Source: Ursus arctos (lineage: Eukaryota; Chordata; Mammalia; Carnivora; Ursidae). From it: a stretch of 64,000 nucleotides of DNA. The position numbers and the translations under genes are program-made. The stretch spans positions 45,184,938-45,248,937 of the forward strand of contig NW_026622786.1 of NCBI RefSeq assembly GCF_023065955.2, in the 5' to 3' direction. This document shows, piece by piece, positions 1 through 12,240 of this stretch. The stretch's first letter is position 1. Each line of letters opens with the position of its first letter. Below the pieces are notes generated by a model that worked only from the letters and a program-made list of their open reading frames with translations, was not told the origin of the DNA and made no database searches.

Positions 1-937
1 ATTAAGTTCATCTGTACAACATGATGATTGGATATATAGCACATTTTCTTTATCCATTTATCTGTCTGTGGACACTTAGGCTGCTTACATGTCTTGGCTA
101 TAGTAAGTGATGCTAGAATGAATGTGGGGGGGTACATATATCTTTTTGAGTCAGTGTTTTCCTTGTCTTCAGATAAATATTGAGAAGTAGAATTGTTGGA
201 TCATATGGTAATTGAATTTTTTTTTTTTTTTTTGAGGAATCTCCATACCGTTTTCCACGGTGATCGTACCAATTTTCATTCCCATTAGCAGCGCATAAGG
301 GATCCCTTTTCTCCACATCCTTGCAAACACTTGTTATTTCTTGTCCTTTGGATAATGGCCATTCTAGCAGGTGTGAAGTGATATCTCATTGTGGTTTTGA
401 TTTGTATTTCCCTGAGGATTATTGATGGTGATCATCTCTTCGTGTACCATGTTGGCCATCTGGATGTTTTCTTTAGGAAATGTCTATTCAGATCCACTGC
501 CCATTTTTAATTGGATTTTATTTTGGTATTGAGTTGTATGAGTTCTGTATATATTTTGGGTATTATCCCCTTATTACGTATATGATTTGCATACATTTTC
601 TTCCATTCAGTAGCTTGCCTTTTCATTTTTTTGATGGTTTCCTTTGCTGTGCAGAAGCTTCTTAGTTTGATGTATTTTTGCGTGATGTATTTTTTGCTTT
701 TGTGTCCTTTGCTTTTTGTGTCAAAACCAAAAATCACCACCAAGGCTATTGTGAAGAAGTGTACTGCCTATGTTTTCTTTTAGTTTTATATTTTCAGGTC
801 TTAGGTTTCAGACTTTAATCCATTTTGAGCTAATTTTTGTGTATGGTATAAGATAGAGGTCCAGTTTCATGGCTTTTTTTTTTTTTTAACATGTTGCTGT
901 CCAGTTTTCCTAACACCATTTATTGAAGACTGCCCTT

Positions 938-1029
938 GTGCTTGCTTTGGCAGCATATATACTAAAAATGGAACGATACAGAGAAGATTAGCATTGCTGC
1001 GGTGCAAGGGTGATATGCAAATTTGTGAA
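938..1029 (+). pseudogene. U6 snRNA retro-pseudogene, 3' truncated
   Basis: The sequence begins GTGCTTGCTTTGGCAGCA at the exact U6 5' end and keeps ATATACTAAAA, GGAACGATACAGAGAAGATT and a degenerate GCAAATTTGTGAA. It stops about 15 nt short of the U6 3' end, without an oligo-A tail. It is flanked by a perfect 12-bp direct repeat, AAGACTGCCCTT, at 926-937 and 1030-1041. The repeat is a target-site duplication made from the L1 sequence it landed in. Several substitutions in the catalytic core and the missing 3' end make it non-functional. Confidence 0.9.
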
Positions 1030-1545
1030 AAGACTGCCCTTTCTCCATTGTATATTGACTCCATCATGAATCAACTGACCATCTATTCATGGGTTTTTTT
1101 CTGGTCTCTGAGTTCTGTTACATTGATCTGTGTGTCTGTTTTTATGCCAGTGCCATACTGTTTTGATTACTGTAGGTTTTTAATATAGTTTAAAATCAGG
1201 GTGCATGATGCCTCCAGTTTTATTCTCTTTCAGGATTGCTTTGGCTATTCAGGATCTTCTGTGTTTCCATATACATTTTGGGGTTCTTTTTTCTATTTCT
1301 TTGAGAAATGCCTTTGGAATTTAGAAGGGATTACACTGAATATGTAGATTGTTTGGGGTAATATTATTTTAACAACATTTATTCTGTCAGTCCAGAGCAT
1401 GGAATATCTTTCCATTTATTTGTCTCTTACACTTTCTTTCATCCAGGCCTTATAGTTTTCATTATGCAGATCTTTCCCCTCCTTGGTTAAATTCATTCTA
1501 GGTATTTTACTCTTTTTGATGCAATTTTAAATGGGTTTGTGTTCT

Positions 1546-1749
1546 TTTTTTTTTTTTTTTTAAGATTTTATTTATTTATTTGACAGAGAGATAGACAGCC
1601 AGCGAGAGAGGGAACACAAGCAGGGGGAGTGGGAGAGGAAGAAGCAGGCTCATAGCGGAGGAGCCTGATGTGGGGCTCGATCCCATAACGCCAGGATCAC
1701 GCCCTGAGCCGAAGGCAGATGCTTAATGACTGCACCACCCAGGCACCCC
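1546..1749 (-). mobile_element. CAN-SINE (tRNA-Lys derived)
   Basis: Reverse-orientation CAN-SINE: T run, TAAGATTTTATTTATTTATT, CAGCGAGAGAGGGAACACAA, and the head reading CCACCCAGGCACCCC. The flanking duplication is TGGGTTTGTGTTCT at 1532-1545 and 1750-1763, derived from the host L1. Non-coding. Confidence 0.95.
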
Positions 1750-2310
1750 TGGGTTTGTGTTCTTAATTTTTCTTTCTTATAGCTTATTATTAGTGTATAG
1801 AAATGCAGCAGATATTTGTATATTTATTTTGTATCCCACAACTTTATTAATTGATTTATTAGTTGTAAGAATTTTTTGGTGAAGTCTTTAGAATTTTCTG
1901 TATGTAATGTGTCATCTGCAAATTCTGACAGTTTTGTTCTTCCTTTCTGATTTGCATGCCTTTTGTTTCTTTTCCTTGATTAATTACTCTGGCTGAAACT
2001 TTTAACACTGGGTTGAATAAAAGTGGAAAGAGTGGACATCCTTGCCTTGTTCCTGATCTTAAAGAAAAGCTTTCAGTTTTCCCCATTGAATATGATGTTG
2101 TCTGTGGGCTTGTCATATGTGGCCTTTATTATGTTGAGGTCCATTCCCTCTGTATCTACATATAGATACTGTTGAGAGTTTTTATCATGAATAAATTTTG
2201 AGTTTTGTCAAATTCCTTTTCTCTATCTATTGAGATGATCATTTGATTTATCCTTCATTTTTGTTAATGTGGTGTATCACATTGATTGATATGGCTCCTT
2301 AAATCTTTAT

Positions 2311-2582
2311 GTTTAGAAAATTTTAGAATTAGCCTACTACAAAGGAATTTTTACTGAACAAAGTATATATGTCTATTCATTTAATTATACTGATAATGAT
2401 AACCTATTCCAGATGAGCTATGTATTATGTTTTTACTCCAGACACCATTGGATAATTAGAGATTCTTTTGCAGCTTTTTAATGAGAAATTTGCCATTTTG
2501 GAAAATACTTAATTTTAGAAGATGTTTAATGTTTTTCCATTTTCCATGTAATTTATAGAAAATTAATATTTGTATTTAAGAT
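2311..2582 (+). other. LRRIQ3 intron, unique AT-rich sequence
   Basis: No repeat family, RNA gene or further exon recognised between the L1 and the splice acceptor. Confidence 0.5.
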
Positions 2583-2604
2583 GTTATTATTAATAATATT
2601 TCAG
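2583..2604 (+). other. Splice acceptor of LRRIQ3 leucine-rich repeat exon
   Basis: An AT-rich tract ending ATATTTCAG lies directly before the exon. The polypyrimidine stretch is weak, with short T runs interrupted by A, but the CAG is followed by a coding frame that stays open for 108 codons and stops only after the donor. Confidence 0.75.
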
Positions 2605-2928
2605 ATAAAGAGTCTACCAGATACCAAATTTTGGAGTGGATTGAAGAAACTAAAACTTCTCTATCTTCATGACAATGGGTTTGCAAAGTTAAAGAATATA
2701 TGTATGTTATCTGCCTGTCCAAGTCTCATTGCCCTCACTATGTTCGATTGTCCAGTGAGCCTTAAAAAAGGATACAGACATGTTCTTGTCAACAGTATAT
2801 GGCCTCTCAAAGCACTGGATTATCATGTAATTTCTGATGAAGAAATAATTCAGAACTGGCATCTTCCTGAAAGATTCAAAGCATATAACCACCGACTTTT
2901 CTTTAATTTCTGCCCTGCTTTGAAAAAG
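2605..2928 (+). CDS. LRRIQ3: LRRIQ3 internal exon, end of leucine-rich repeat domain
   Basis: Internal coding exon of LRRIQ3, 324 nt or exactly 108 codons, open throughout and in phase 0 at both ends. A TTTCAG acceptor precedes it and a GTAATG donor follows. The peptide starts IKSLPDTKFW and contains a leucine-rich repeat of LxxLxLxxN type (LKLLYLHDNGF, about residues 15-25). It then has a repeat-cap-like segment with YRHVLVNSIWPLKALD, and ends NFCPALKK. Recognition comes from recalled similarity to the human LRRIQ3 protein, which has the same order: repeats, cap, then an IQ motif. The next exon at 20031 continues the reading frame exactly. The protein's function is poorly known; leucine-rich repeats usually bind proteins and the IQ motif binds calmodulin. 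An in-frame ATG at 2581 is intronic and is not a start. No frameshift or stop is seen. Confidence 0.9.
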
Positions 2929-2934
2929 GTAATG
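2929..2934 (+). other. Splice donor GTAATG
   Basis: The exon ends AAAAAG and the intron opens GTAATG. Read-through would reach a stop at 2956-2958, so the donor sets the end of coding here. Confidence 0.8.
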
Positions 2935-3074
2935 TATCATTTATCTAAAATTTCATAAACTAGTGAATACATTAGTAATATCTTATATCTGAGAATTTAC
3001 AGAAGCTTTTATGCCTACTGAATAAAAATTGCTGAGCATAAAAATATCAAACTTTAGAGAAATATATTCTTGGT

Positions 3075-5045
3075 TTCTATTATTTTTAATAGCTTTAAGG
3101 AGATATAGCTTATACTATAAAATTCACTCATTTTGTATGTATGATTTAATGATTTTAGTAAATTAATGTTGCTCTATAACCATCTCCACATTCCAGTGTT
3201 AGAGATTTCCACCACTCCAAAAGTTTCCCTCTTTCCCATTTGCAGTTAATCTTGACTCCCACCCTCAGTCTTAGGTACCATTGGTCTGGTTTCTGTTTCT
3301 ACAAATTTGCTTTCTAAACATTTTATATGAATCAAGTCATACCATATATAGTCTTATGCAGCTGCCTTCATTCACTTAGTGTGATGTGTTTGAGGCTCAT
3401 TTATGTTATAGCACGTATCAGTAGTTAGTTTTGATTGCTGAGTAATTTTCCATTATATGAATATAGTACATTCTTTTGTTCTTTCACCAGTTGATGACAT
3501 TTAGATTATTTTCAGTTTTTGCTATTATGAATGATGCTGTTATGAACACCGACTTACACGTTTTTGTGTAGACATTTGTTTTCAAATTTCTTGGGTAGAT
3601 TCTTAGGAGTGTAATTGTTGGTATGTATGGTAAGTTTATGCTTAATTTTGTAAGAAACCCAATTGCTTTCTAAAACAATAGAAACCAAAATGCATGAGGG
3701 TTCTAGTTTCTGTATGTCCTTTCAAACACTTAGTAGTTTTTGTATTTTACACTGTAGACATACTAGTAGGTATAAAGTGGTATTTTATTTTGGTTTTAAT
3801 TTTTAATTCCCTAATGAGTAATGGTGATAAGTATTTTTCATCTGCTTATCAATTATATTTTGTCAAATGTCTATACAAATTTTTTGCTCATTTTGAAAGT
3901 GGGTTCTTTGTCTCATTATTGTGTTGTAAAAGTAGATATATAGATTTAAATCCTTTATCAGATATATGTATTGCAAATGTTTTTTTTCTCAGCCTGTAGC
4001 TCATCTTTTCATTTTCTTGATGGTCTCTCGTAGAGCAGAAAAATTTTGAGTTTTAAGACATCCAGGTTATAAATTTTTTCTTTAATGGATCATGCTTCTT
4101 GGTGTTGTATCTTAAGAACTTCTTCTAACGTCACAATTTTTTTCTGTTTTTTTCCTAGAAGTTTCATAATTTTAGCTGAAATTTAGACTGTGTTTCATTT
4201 TGAATGAATTTTTATGTGTGCTGTGAAGTAAGGGTCTCATTTCATTTTTTTGCATGTAGATATTCAGTTATATCAGCCCCATTTGCTGAAAAGATTATTC
4301 TTTCCCAGGCTAATTGTCTGGATATCTTTGTCAGAAATCTATTGGCCATAAAATATAAGGTTAATTTCTGGACTCTCAATTATATTCTAGTGGTCTATAT
4401 ATTTATCCTTATGCCAGTAGCACATAGTCTGATTATTGTAGGCAGCTTTGTAGTTAAGTTTTGAAATAGGGAAGTGTGAGTCCTCCAACTTTGCTCTTCT
4501 TTTTCAATATTGCTTTGGCTATTCAGGGTCCCTTGCATTTACAAATGAATTTTAGGATCAGCTTGTCAATTTCTGCAATGATTCCTTCTGGGATAGTGAT
4601 AAAGATTCCATTGAATTTATAAATCAGTTTGTGGAGATTACCATCTTTACAATAGTGACTATTCTCATTCTTGAATGTGAACTGTCTCTCAATTTATTTA
4701 GATATGCTTTAATTCAGCAGTGTCTTATAGTTTTCATTGTACACGTTTTGCAGTTATTTTGTTAAAATTTATTTGTATGTATTTTATTCATTTTGATATT
4801 GTGAATGGAATTATCTTTTTATATTTATTTTTGGAATATTTGTTACTAGTATATAGGAATACAATTGATATCTTAATTTAATCTTATATTCTTCCACCTT
4901 GCTGTTTTCATTTTTTAGTTCTTGAAGATTGTGTTGATTCAGAATATTTGTTTTTTTAATGAATAGTGCATCTCTAATTTTTTTCAGGTTTTCCACATTT
5001 GAGTGATTCCATTGGGAAGTAGTTTTTTTTTTTCCTCCCAATGCC
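3075..5045 (-). mobile_element. Old L1 LINE, 3' half (antisense)
   Basis: An antisense old L1. Its 3' UTR begins near 3075, and the C-terminal ORF2 follows, for example the antisense of the segment about sites that still need target placement near 3400-3600. It reaches the reverse-transcriptase region by 4700-5040. It has many indels and no long ORF. The subfamily cannot be set by eye, but the divergence looks much greater than in the L1 at 9850-12240. The element faces away from the sense-oriented L1 at 5190. Confidence 0.75.
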
Positions 5046-7289
5046 TTAAAGGACAATTTGGGATATTATTGGAAGCAAAACAAAATAAAACCAGCATAGA
5101 ATGCCAGATTGTGTTAATTTCTAAAGAAAAGAAAATAGGAATTAATTAATGTGAACAGCAGAGAGAAAATACACTGAAAAATAAAAAGAGTAAATAGTCC
5201 AGGCAAATGGAAGCAGATATTCCATGCAAACGGAAACCAAAAGAAAGCAGGGGTAGCTATACTTAAACAAAATAGACTTTAAGTCAAAGGCTGTAATAAG
5301 AGACAAAGAAGGTTATTATGATAATAAAGGGGTCAATCCAACAAGAGGATATAGTATTTGTAAATATGCATTCAGCATAGAAGCACTTAAATATATAAAG
5401 CAAATATTAACAGACCTAAACTAAACAGCTTCTGCTCAGCAAAGGAAACTATCAACAAAATGAAAGGCAACTGACAAAATTGGAGAAAATATTTGCAAAT
5501 AATATATCTGATAAATCATAACACTGTCTGATGTTCTAAATCTATGTATAAGAAATACTTGAGAAAATTCTTAAAAAGAGCTGTAAGGAAAAGTAGGGCT
5601 TCTACACTTAATTTGAATAAGTAAATTGGTGACATCATTTGACTGTGTGTGTGTATGAGAGAGTTCTAATAAAAATGCATAAAAAACACTATAGATAAAT
5701 ATAAATGGAGTTCTCAAATTCTTTAAGTCGTAGGAAAGTAAGAATACGAAAACAAATGAAAAGCAGAGAAAAGAAACAGAAACATAACATGGCAGACTTA
5801 AGCTCCATTCTATCAGTAATTACATTAAAATTTATATTAAGCTTAAATGTCCTGAATGTACCAATTGAAAGATATTGCCAAGTGGATTTAAAAATATGAC
5901 TCAAGTGTATGTTGTCTACATGAAACTTCAAATAGAATGATATAGGTATGTTGAAAATAAAAGGATGGACAAAGATTTATCATACCAAAACTAATCAAAG
6001 GAATACAGGACTAACTGGCTATCTTAATATCAGATAAAGTAAACTTCAGAGCAAAGAAAATTATCAGAGGCAGGGAGAGACATATAATGATAAAGGTTCC
6101 AACCACTAAGAAGACATAGTAATCTTAAATGTGAATACACCAAACAATAGAACTACAAAATATGTGAAGCAAAAGTTGATAAAATTGAAATGAGAAATAG
6201 ATAAATACATGATTATATTTGGAGACACCAAATTCCTCTCTCAACAATGACAACTATTGAAAAAAAACTCTACAACCCTATCAACAAAATCTGACATTTA
6301 TAGAACACTCCACCAGCAACAGCAGAACAGACATTCTTTTCAAGTGTTCAATCATATGTAGGTCATTTCCTGTTTCAAGAACAAACCTTAACAAATTTAA
6401 AATAATTTGAATCATATACGGTGTGTTCTCTGACTACAGAAAAATAAGAGGAAAATCCCCAAACGCTTGAAAACTAAGCAGCATGCTTCTAATAAATCCA
6501 TAGATCAAAGATGTAGTAACAAGTGAAAAAAATAATTAAAATAAAAATACAAGCTACCAAAATTTGTGGGACACAGCTAAAGCAATGCTGAGAGGGAAAT
6601 TTTTGGTATTAAGTGCATATATAGGAACAAAGGAAAATCCTCAAATCAACAGTCTGAGCTTCCCCTCTCAAGCACCTAGAAAAACAAGAGCAAAATAAAC
6701 CCAAAGTAAACAGAAATAAGGAAATGATAAAGATAGGAGGAGATGTCAGTGAAATAAAAAAACAAACAAAAATGAGAAAATTAGTAAAACATAGATCTGG
6801 TTCTTTGAAAAGATCAATGAAATTGACAAACCTCTAGAAAGACTGACAGAGAAGAAAAGAGAGAAGACACAAATTACCAATGTCAGGAATAAAACAAAGA
6901 ATATCACTACAGACCTTGTAGACATCAGAAGAAGAGAATATTGCAAAAACACTACACATTAACAGTTTAGATAAATGGACCATTTCATGCAAAAAAACAA
7001 CCACCACAAAACTCTTCCATTATGAAATAGATAATTTCGAATAGTCCTTTATGAAGGAAATTGAGTTTATAACTTTAAACTCCAAGAAAAGAAATCTCCA
7101 GTCCCAGATAGTTGCATTAGTTGCAATTCTCCCAAACATTTAAAATTTTATTCTGTTTCTTCTAGAAAATAAAAAGGAACACATCAACATTTATTTTATA
7201 AAGTTAATGGTACCTTGATACCAAAACCAGGCAGTACGAAAAACGAGAACAGACCAGTATCCCTCATGAATATAAGCATAAAAATCCTT

Positions 7290-7483
7290 TTTTTTTTAAA
7301 GATTTTATTTATTTATTTGACAGAGAGAGACAGCCAGCGAGAGAGGGAACACAGCAGGGGGAGTGGGAGATGAAGAAGCAGGCTTCGAGCAGAAGAGCCT
7401 GATGTGGGGCTCGATCCTAGAACACTGGGATCACGCCCTAAGCCAAAGGCAGACGCTTAATGACTGCGCCACCCAGGCGCCCC
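7290..7483 (-). mobile_element. CAN-SINE (young type)
   Basis: Reverse-orientation CAN-SINE with the body word ACAGCCAGCGAGAGAG and the head CCACCCAGGCGCCCC. The 16-bp target-site duplication AAGCATAAAAATCCTT is perfect at 7274-7289 and 7484-7499. Confidence 0.95.
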
Positions 7484-8223
7484 AAGCATAAAAATCCTTA
7501 ACAAAATGTTAGCAAATAGAATTCAGCAGTATATGAAAATAACTATATACCATGAGCAAGTGGTGCTTATTCCAGGGATACAAATCTTGCTCAATATTTG
7601 AAAATCAGTTAATGCAATTTACCATATCAAAAGACTAAAGAAAAAATATATCAAATATCGTATATCATTTAATGGAGAAAAAGCATTTGGCCAAGTCTGG
7701 CCAGGTTCAATATCCATTCATGATCAAAACAAAACACCTCAGAAAAAGAGGTATAGAGAAACTTCCTCTTGTTTATAAAGAACGTCAAATAAACCCTAAC
7801 AGCTAACATTATGCTTAATATTGAAAGACTGAATATTTTCTCCCCAAGAGTGGGAAGGAAGCAAGGGTGCCCACCATCTCTTCTCGTGTCAACATAGCAC
7901 TGGGAAGTCTAGCTAGTGCAATGAGATGAAAAAAGGAAATAAAAGACATACAGATGAAAAAGAAGAAATAAAACTATTTGCAGATGAAATGATGACCTAT
8001 GTAGGTAATCCCAAAGAATCCACTAAAAAGTCTCTTAGAAGTAAAAAGTGAGCTTAGTAAGGCCACAGCATGTTAGGTAAATGTGCAAAAATCAATCACA
8101 TTTCTGTATACTATCAATGAACGCATGGACACCGAAATTAAAAAATATACTATCACTTATAATCACTCAAAAAGATGAAATACTTAGGTACGTCTAACAA
8201 TACTTGCATAGAACTTGTATGCT

Positions 8224-8413
8224 TGGGCGCCTGGGTGGCTCAGTCAATTAAGGGTCTGCCTTGAGCTCAGGCCATGATTCCAGGGGTCCTGGGATCAAGT
8301 CCCACATCTGGCTCCCTGTTCAGCAGGGAGTTTGTTTCTCCCTCTGACCCTCCCCCCTCTCGTGCTCTTTCTCTTTCTCACTCTCTCTCTGAAATATATA
8401 TCTTTAAAAAAAA
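8224..8413 (+). mobile_element. CAN-SINE
   Basis: Forward CAN-SINE: head GGGCGCCTGGGTGGCTCAG, CT-rich centre, A-rich tail after ATCTTTAAAAA. Perfect 14-bp flanking duplication AGAACTTGTATGCT at 8210-8223 and 8414-8427. Confidence 0.95.
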
Positions 8414-8866
8414 AGAACTTGTATGCTGAATACTATAAAACAGGAAAAAATCAAAGATCTAAATAAGTGGAAGGACATAGCATATTCATGAATTAGAACA
8501 TTCAGCATAAAATTTCAGTTCTCTCCAAATTGATATATAGGGTTAATGCAATTCCTATCAAAATCGCAGAATTTTCTGTAGGTATAAACAAGAGCATTCT
8601 AAACTTTTTATGGAAAGGTAAAGGAATTAGAATGACTAAAACAACTTTGATAAACAGTAAAGTGATAGGAATCCATTTACCTGATTTTGATATTTATATA
8701 GCTACAGTAGTCAAGACTGTGGTATTGGTGAGGCATAGATCACTGGAACAGATAAGAAAACCTAAAAATGGGTTCACACAATATGTTCAACTGAATTTTA
8801 ACAAAGGTATAAGTAATTTGATGGAGAAAATATAGCCTTTTCCGTAAATGTTGCTGGAGTAATTGG

Positions 8867-8868
<2 letters not shown>

Positions 8869-8910
<42 letters not shown>
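8869..8910. repeat. (AC)n microsatellite inside L1
   Basis: An uninterrupted AC run of about 36 nt, then TCACAC. It lies within the L1 ORF2 sequence. Confidence 0.95.
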
Positions 8911-9170
8911 AAAATGAGCCTCAACCTAAGTTTCACACCCATACAAAAATTAACTCAAAATGGATTAGGGAGTTAAATGTACAGCTTAAAACTATAAAAC
9001 TTTTAGAAAGAAAAAAATGAAGGAGATTTTGGGGATATAGAGGTAGGAAAAACATTCTTAGACCTGACACCAATAGCATAATCTTTAAAAGGGAAAAAAT
9101 GATAAACTGAACACCAAAATTAGAAGTTTTTATTTCTCTGTGAAAGGCCCTGTTCAGTGAATGAAAAGAA

Positions 9171-9837
9171 AGTTACAGAGTTGGGAATATATTTGAAAAT
9201 GAATATTTTTAAAATGATAATTGTTAATTCGAGTCATGGAAATTTCAGTAGGGTATTTTTTTTCTTGTATTTGCTTCTTTCCTGAAATTTCTATACTGTT
9301 ATATTATTATGATTCTAAATTTTAAGTTATTTAATGGTACTTGACTCAGGTGAATTATTTTAAACTTGAAAATAGACTATAGAGTGTTCCCAAAATGTTT
9401 ACCAAGTAATCCTAAAAAATACTGATTTAAAATAATACAAAATCTTATTTTAGGGAGTTTCACATAGGTTTCTACTGTTTCAAGTGATTATTAAAGTGAA
9501 TATATCATCAATGTGCTTTCTGATGGAATAAAAAGGTAAAAACCGTGGGTTTCCTTTATTTGAAATAAATACTTCTGGGATTAGTACAATTTACATTTTT
9601 CAAATATGTTGGCTAAGTATATGCCAAATAAGGAAATTCTGTTGGGAAAAATCACAAATGAAATAGAAAAAGATAGACCTATGGACCAGAAACATAAAGA
9701 AGAAATAAAAAGAGTAGGATAAAAAACAAATTTAAATAAGTATGAATGTATTTAGAATATCAGAAAAATTGGGGATCTTTTTTTTTGCATAGTTATGTAC
9801 ACTCTGAATAGAATATAATTTTAGAATTTGTTTTTTT
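9171..9837 (+). other. LRRIQ3 intron, unique AT-rich sequence
   Basis: No family recognised. The stretch ends in a T run where the twin-primed L1 inserted. Confidence 0.4.
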
Positions 9838-9849
9838 TAAACTACTTTT

Positions 9850-10437
9850 CTGGTTAAGTTAATTCTGAGGTAACGTATGATTTTTGGTGCTATTGTAAAT
9901 GGAATGGATTCCCTAATTTCTCTTTCTTCAGTCTCATTGTTCGTGTATAGAAATGCAACTAATTTCTGAGCATTGATTTTGTATCCTGCCACATTACTGA
10001 ATTGCTGTATAACTTCTAGTAGTTTGGGGGTGGAGTCTTTTGGGTTTTCCATATAGAGTATCATGTCATCTGCGAAGAGAGATGGTTTGACTTCTTTGCC
10101 GATTTGGATACCTTTTATACCTTTTTGTTGTCTGATTGCTGTTGCAAGGACTTCTAGTACTATGTTGAATAATAATGGCAAGAGTGGGCATCCTTGTCGT
10201 GTTCCTGATCTTAAGGGAAAGGCTTCCAGCTTTTCCCTATTGAGAATGATACTCGCTGTAGGCTTTTCATAGATGATTTTTATGAAATTGAGGAATGTGC
10301 CCTCTATCCCTACACTCTGAAGTGTTTTAATCAGGAATGGATGCTGTATTTTGTCAAATGCTTTTCTGCATCAGTTGAGAGGATCATATGGTTCTTGACT
10401 CTTTTCTTGTTGCTATGATCTATCACACTGATTGAAT
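9850..10437 (-). mobile_element. L1 LINE, inverted 5' segment
   Basis: An antisense ORF2 segment with an open stretch of 114 codons on the minus strand. It includes the reverse-transcriptase active-site word FADDMILY (about 10045-10070) and the preceding [11 protein letters not shown]. It is joined head to head to sense L1 at 10438. The two halves share a 17-bp L1 word (9849-9865 antisense, 10434-10450 sense), so they abut in L1 coordinates. This is the expected product of 5' inversion during insertion. It is not functional. Confidence 0.9.
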
Positions 10438-12240
10438 TAACTTAACCAGAGATGTAAAGGATCTGTATTCTAGAAACTGCAAATCACTCTTGAAAGACAT
10501 TGAGGAAGACACAAAGAGATAGAAAAATATTCCATGCTCATGTATCGGAAGAATTAACATACTTAAAATGTCTATAGTACCCAGAGCAATCTACACTTTC
10601 ATTGCCATCCTGATCAAAATAACAATGACATTTTTCAAAGAACTGGAACAAACAGCCCTTAAATTTGTGCAGAACCAGAAAAGGCCCTGAATCGCCAAGG
10701 AATTATTGAAAAGGAAAACAAAGCTGGGGGCATCACGTTGCCGGATTTCAAGCTATACTGCAAAGCTGTGATCACAAAGACAGCATGGTTCTGGCACAAA
10801 AACAGACCCATAGACCAATGGAACAGAATAGAGAACCCAGAAATGGACCCTCGGCTCTTTGGGCGACTAATCTTTGACAAAGCAGGAAAGAACATCCAGT
10901 GGAAAAAAGATAGTCTCTTTAAGAAATGGTGCTGGGAAAATTGGACAGCTACATGCAAAAGAATGAAACTTGACCACTCTCTCACACCACACACAAAGAT
11001 AAACTCCAAATAGGTGAAAGACCTCGATGTGAGACAGGAATCCATCAAAATCCTAGAGGAGAACATAGGCTGCAACCTCTTTGACATCGGCCACAGCAAC
11101 TTTTTTCATGACACATCTCCACAGGCAAGAGAAACAAAAGAAAAAATGAACTTGTGGAACTTCATCAAGATAAAAAGCTTCTGCACAGCCAAGGAAATAG
11201 TCCAAAAAAAAAAAACTAAGAGGCAGCCCATGGAATGGGAGAAGATATTTGCAAATGACACTGCAGATAAAATACTGGTATCCAAGATCTACAAAGAACT
11301 TCTCAAACTCAATACGCGAGAAACAAATAATCAAATCAACAAATGGGCAGAAGATATGAACAGACACTTCCCCAATGAAGACATACAAATGGCTAACAGA
11401 CACATGAAAAAATGTTCAAAATAGTTAGCTATCAGGGAAATTCAAATCAAAACCACACTAAGATACCACCTTATGCCATTTAGAATGGCAAAAATGGACA
11501 AGGCAGGAAACAACAAATGTTGGAGAGGATGTGGAGAAAGGGGGTCCCTCCTACATTGTTGGTGGGAATGCAAGTTGGTACAGCCACTTTGGAAAACAGT
11601 GTGGAGGTCCCTTAAAAAGTTAAAAATTGAGCTACCCTCTGATCCAGCAATTGCACTACTGGGTATTTACCCCAAAGATACAGATGTAGTGAAGAGAAGG
11701 GCCATATGCACCCCAGTGTTCATAGCAGCATTGTTCACAATAGCTAAATCGTGGAAGGAGCCAAGATACCCTTCAACAGGTGACTGGATTAAGATGACGT
11801 GGTCCATATATACAATGGAATATTACTCAGCCATCAAAAAGAACGATTTCTCAACATTTGCTGCAACATGGACGGGACTGGAGGAGATAATGCTAAGCAA
11901 AATAAGTCAAGCAGAGAAAGACAATTTTCATATGGTTTCACTCATTTGTGGAACATAAGAAGTAGGAAGATCAGTAGGAGAAGAAAGGGAAGAAGAAAGA
12001 GGGGGTAAACAGAAGCAGGAATGAACCATGAGAGACTATGGACTCTGAGAAACAAACTGAGGGCTTCGGGGGGGGGGGGCGGAGAATGGGATAGACTGGT
12101 GATGGGTAGTAAGGAGGGCACGTATTGCATGGTGCAGTGGGTGTTACATGCAAGTAATGAATCATGGAACTTTACATCAAAACTAGGGATATACTGTTTG
12201 GTGACTAACATAATATAATAAAAAATTATTATTAAAAAAA
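10438..12240 (+). mobile_element. L1 LINE 3' end, relatively young
   Basis: The sense continuation of the same insertion: ORF2 downstream of the RT domain, then a complete 3' UTR and poly(A). Three ORF2 pieces are readable on the plus strand (about 10738-11010, 11014-11423 and 11473-11955), separated by stops or a frameshift. The last contains the C-terminal cysteine cluster [18 protein letters not shown]. The 3' UTR has a 12-G run at 12068-12079 and ends AATATAATAAAAAATTATT. A probable flanking duplication, TAAACTACTTTT (9838-9849) and TAAATTACTCTT (12241-12252), matches at 10 of 12 positions. Dead on arrival because it is 5' truncated and inverted. Confidence 0.93.

Larger units (their letters stand above)
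1..2310 (-). mobile_element. Old L1 LINE fragment (ORF2, antisense)
   Basis: Antisense L1 ORF2 running off the left edge of the window. On the minus strand the conserved reverse-transcriptase word [12 protein letters not shown] can be read at about 2010-2040, next to a broken catalytic-site region. The rest covers the ORF2 C-terminal part, with multiple stops and frameshifts. The similarity fades near 2310, just before unique intron sequence. It hosts a U6 retrocopy (938-1029) and a CAN-SINE (1546-1749). Inactive. Confidence 0.85.
5190..9170 (+). mobile_element. Old L1 LINE patchwork (ORF2, sense)
   Basis: Sense-strand L1 ORF2. Endonuclease-linker type sequence lies at 5200-5420, and a short C-terminal piece out of order at 5420-5550. 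Endonuclease-linker sequence comes again from about 5900, then continuous RT-to-C-terminal sequence to about 9170. The RT neighbourhood is visible at 7850-8010 and the conserved LWKGK-type segment at 8600. Frame is broken throughout. The out-of-order piece implies rearrangement or two elements. Two CAN-SINEs and an AC microsatellite sit inside it. Confidence 0.75.

Noticed and set aside
938..1029. Functional U6 snRNA gene
   Set aside because: The 3' end is missing, the core is mutated, and no upstream snRNA promoter elements are visible in the L1 sequence around it.
2581..2604. In-frame ATG upstream of the leucine-rich repeat exon as a start codon
   Set aside because: The bases between the ATG and the exon form the splice acceptor, and the family protein has more repeats upstream, so this is intron.
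9837..10181. 114-codon reverse-transcriptase ORF as a gene
   Set aside because: It is the inverted 5' piece of a twin-primed L1, with no start context or complete domain.
11473..11958. 161-codon ORF as a host zinc-binding protein
   Set aside because: It is the L1 ORF2 C-terminus with its cysteine cluster, upstream of an L1 3' UTR and poly(A).
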